The notes under the pieces: generated by a model | The model's input: the letters and a program-made list of their open reading frames with translations, nothing else | Database searches by the model: none | Told to the model about the DNA's origin: nothing | Source of the DNA: Gemmatimonadota bacterium | Lineage (GTDB): Bacteria; Gemmatimonadota; Gemmatimonadetes; Longimicrobiales; RSA9 | DNA length: 7,542 bases | Assembly: GCA_016207445.1 (NCBI GenBank) | Contig: JACQPS010000245.1 | Coordinates: 1 to 7,542, forward strand | Direction of reading: 5' to 3' | Shown: positions 5,969-7,542 of the stretch, in pieces | Layout: the number at the start of each line of letters is the position of its first letter | Numbering within the stretch: the first letter of the stretch is position 1 | Made by a program: the position numbers and the translations under genes

Positions 5969-7339
5969 ATGCGCTCTCGGGCGCCCTTGCTCGTGCTCGC
6001 CCCCCTGCTGCTCGCGCTGCTCGGCACCCCCGCGGCGGCCCAGCAGGCCAAGGGCAAACGCGTCGACTGCGTCAAGTACCTGAACGAGAGTCGGAAGGTC
6101 GTGGACGACTACTGGTCGTTCCTGATCTTCAAGGTGGGAGCGTTCGATATTCCTGGCATGGTCGCAAGGCTGCGCCCGGAAGCCGAAGCGGCGACGACGC
6201 CCGACGCCTGCGCCGATGTGCTCGACCGCTTCATGGCATCTCTCAGGGACGGTCATGCCAACCTGACGTACTTTCCCGGTCGCACGCCTACCGTCGTTCC
6301 CCGCGGCATCCGCCTGAAGCGCTTCAAGGACCGGATCCTCCTGCCGGGCGCGCTGCGGCCGCGGCAGCGGCTGTACGTCATCGAAGCGAACACGGGCCGC
6401 CCGGAGCTGGAGCGTGTCCCGGTCGGGACCGAGGTGCTCAGCATTGACGGGAAGCCGGTACAGGAGGTGCTGGATGACGTGGAAGCGCGCACCTCGGCCA
6501 GCACGGCCTGGGGCCTCGAGCACTGGACGGACCGCTACCTGCTGGAGGGCCCGGCCGACACGGATGTGAAGCTGGGGCTGCGCTTGCCCGACGGTGCGAC
6601 GCGCGACCTCGTCCTGCCACGTCCCCGCCGCTATCAGAACGAGAAGGACGCCGAAGACTTCTGGAGGGTCTACGGCGACACGGTCACGCTCGTGACGTGG
6701 AAACGCCTGGGAGACGGGTTCGGCTACATCAAATTCGTGAGCTTCGCCTACGAGCGCGGAGTTCGCGAGTTCGATGCCGCGCTCGACTCGCTGCGCGACA
6801 GCCGGGGACTCGTCGTCGACCTGCGGGACAACGGCGGAGGGTTGGGCGGCGTGGTCAGCGACCTCGTCGGGCGATTCTTCAAGAAGCAAGTGCAGGTCGC
6901 ACGCTACATCATTCGCGAGCCGCGGAAGGAGTATGTGATCCGCGACCTCGCGCCCTGGATAGCCGACAAGCGGAAATGGACCTACGCGGGCCCGGTCGTG
7001 CTGATCGTGGATGCAGGCTGCTTCAGTGCGTGCGACATCTTCACCAACGCCATGGACGAGAACAATCGAGCCCTGGTCCTGGGCGCGACGGCGACGGGCG
7101 GGGGCAGCGCCAGTCCGGTGGGTGGTCCCGTGTTCCCGGAGTGGGAGGGTGTTTCCATCCGCGTTTCCTATCTGATCGCGCAGCGCAAGGACGGCTCGCA
7201 TATCGAGAGCCGTGGCGTGCGGCCGCACGTGATGGTCGAGCCCACCCTGCAGGACTACGTCGCCGGCCGCGACCCGCTGCTGGAGCGCGCGCTCGAGGCG
7301 TTGCAGAAAGGCGAGGCCAGGCCGCTGGCCGGCAGCTGA
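5969..7339 (+). CDS. Exported S41-family serine peptidase with PDZ-like region (tricorn/IRBP-like type)
   Basis: A 456-residue predicted exported peptidase. Residues 1-24 are a signal peptide: Arg at 2 and 4, a Leu/Ala-rich core, and cleavage likely after TPAAA before QQ. There is no lipobox Cys, so a periplasmic or secreted soluble protein is expected. SLRDGHANL (91-99) holds His96, like the DGH motif of S41 members. About 125-220 include a PDZ-like stretch with VGTEVLSIDGKPVQEVL (152-168). The S41 core follows: GYIKFVSF (252-259), GLVVDLRDNGGG (280-291), VLIVDAGCFSACDIF (344-358) with nucleophile Ser353, and ESRGVRPHVMVEP (413-425). The CtpA-type catalytic Lys, expected about 25 residues after Ser353, is absent. 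His96, Ser353 and Glu413 fit the tricorn-like catalytic set instead; that assignment is inference. Substrate is unknown. It has its own candidate promoter and ribosome binding site, so it is probably expressed separately from pgeF, although readthrough is possible. Confidence 0.88.
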   Translation: MRSRAPLLVLAPLLLALLGTPAAAQQAKGKRVDCVKYLNESRKVVDDYWSFLIFKVGAFDIPGMVARLRPEAEAATTPDACADVLDRFMASLRDGHANLTYFPGRTPTVVPRGIRLKRFKDRILLPGALRPRQRLYVIEANTGRPELERVPVGTEVLSIDGKPVQEVLDDVEARTSASTAWGLEHWTDRYLLEGPADTDVKLGLRLPDGATRDLVLPRPRRYQNEKDAEDFWRVYGDTVTLVTWKRLGDGFGYIKFVSFAYERGVREFDAALDSLRDSRGLVVDLRDNGGGLGGVVSDLVGRFFKKQVQVARYIIREPRKEYVIRDLAPWIADKRKWTYAGPVVLIVDAGCFSACDIFTNAMDENNRALVLGATATGGGSASPVGGPVFPEWEGVSIRVSYLIAQRKDGSHIESRGVRPHVMVEPTLQDYVAGRDPLLERALEALQKGEARPLAGS

Positions 7340-7343
7340 AGCC

Positions 7344-7542
7344 GTGTCGCTATCGCCGGGGCTGTGCGCGAGCTGCAGGCACGCACGCGTGCTCGAGAGC
7401 GGCCGCGGCGCGCGCTTCTGGCTGTGCCAGCGCGCCCGCGTCGACCCCCGCTTCCCACGTTACCCGCGCCTGCCGGTTCTGCAGTGCCGCGGCTACGAAG
7501 GCCCGTCCGAGGCGCCCCCGGCGGAGGGCGACGGAGTTGCGC
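7344..7542 (+). CDS. Short Cys4 (zinc-ribbon-like) protein, 3' end beyond the window
   Basis: An open frame starts at GTG 7344, 4 nt after the S41 stop, and stays open for 66 codons to the right edge. The start of the protein reads LCASCRHARVLESGRG, then FWLCQRARVDPRFPRYPRLP and VLQCRGYE. Four cysteines lie at residues 8, 11, 28 and 48 (CxxC-x16-C-x19-C), a spacing that suggests one bound metal ion, probably zinc. After residue 52 it becomes Pro/Glu/Gly-rich and may end soon. The pattern CxxCxHAR...C.....DPRFPRYPxLPVxxCxGYE resembles small uncharacterised proteins found in many high-GC bacteria; I know of no function for them. No Shine-Dalgarno is visible, so coupling to the S41 gene is likely. 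A minus-strand frame covering 7255-7458 is less convincing. Confidence 0.7.
   Translation, partial: MSLSPGLCASCRHARVLESGRGARFWLCQRARVDPRFPRYPRLPVLQCRGYEGPSEAPPAEGDGVA

Noticed and set aside
5924..7228. Minus-strand open frame of 434 codons opposite the S41 peptidase
   Set aside because: The plus strand shows a signal peptide, a PDZ-like region and the S41 core with a good ribosome binding site. The antisense product has none of these.
1..7542. CRISPR array, tRNA, integrase, transposase or attachment-site repeats
   Set aside because: I looked on both strands and saw no regularly spaced repeats, no tRNA-like cloverleaf and no mobile-element gene. Nearly all sequence is accounted for by ordinary genes.

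Overview
This is a chromosomal stretch of a very GC-rich bacterium. All supported genes read rightward on the + strand and are tightly packed, and no tRNA, rRNA, CRISPR array, insertion sequence or sizeable direct repeat is visible. Base and codon use look uniform, with G or C dominating third positions, so nothing suggests recent transfer. The best guess at a source is a Gemmatimonadota-like bacterium, with Chloroflexota or Actinomycetota as alternatives. This rests on overall gene style, an Asp-type MurA, an exported S41 peptidase and a short Cys4 protein, and it is inference only.

Left part (1-3424): a candidate leftward promoter at 2-31 suggests a divergent gene off the left edge. Then come a GT4 glycosyltransferase (123-1187) and a 737-residue amylo-alpha-1,6-glucosidase/glycogen-debranching-type glycoside hydrolase (1211-3424). 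They are 23 nt apart and probably co-transcribed. Together they look like a small alpha-glucan or storage/compatible-glycan module, but no glycogen synthase, branching enzyme or phosphorylase is in view to fix the substrate.

Middle part (3451-5908): murA, a 121-residue phasin-like coiled-coil gene and pgeF are arranged with an 11-nt gap and a 4-nt GTGA overlap, so translation is likely coupled. MurA makes the first committed peptidoglycan precursor. PgeF (YfiH/laccase-domain family) is known in E. coli to correct misincorporated L-serine in peptidoglycan. The MurA has Asp117 where most MurAs have the reactive Cys, which predicts intrinsic fosfomycin insensitivity.

Right part (5894-7542): a perfect 10-bp GC-rich inverted repeat spans the end of pgeF. 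It is followed at once by TTATATT, which can be read as a terminator tail or as the -10 box of the next gene, an exported S41 peptidase (5969-7339). That peptidase has a His/Ser/Glu pattern and lacks the CtpA-type lysine. Four bases after its stop, a short Cys4 protein gene begins at a GTG and is still open at the right edge.

No wholly new system is demonstrated. The most checkable oddities are the Asp-type divergent MurA, its coupling through a phasin-like protein to PgeF, the overlapping hairpin/promoter at 5894-5930, and the conserved-looking Cys4 mini-protein.
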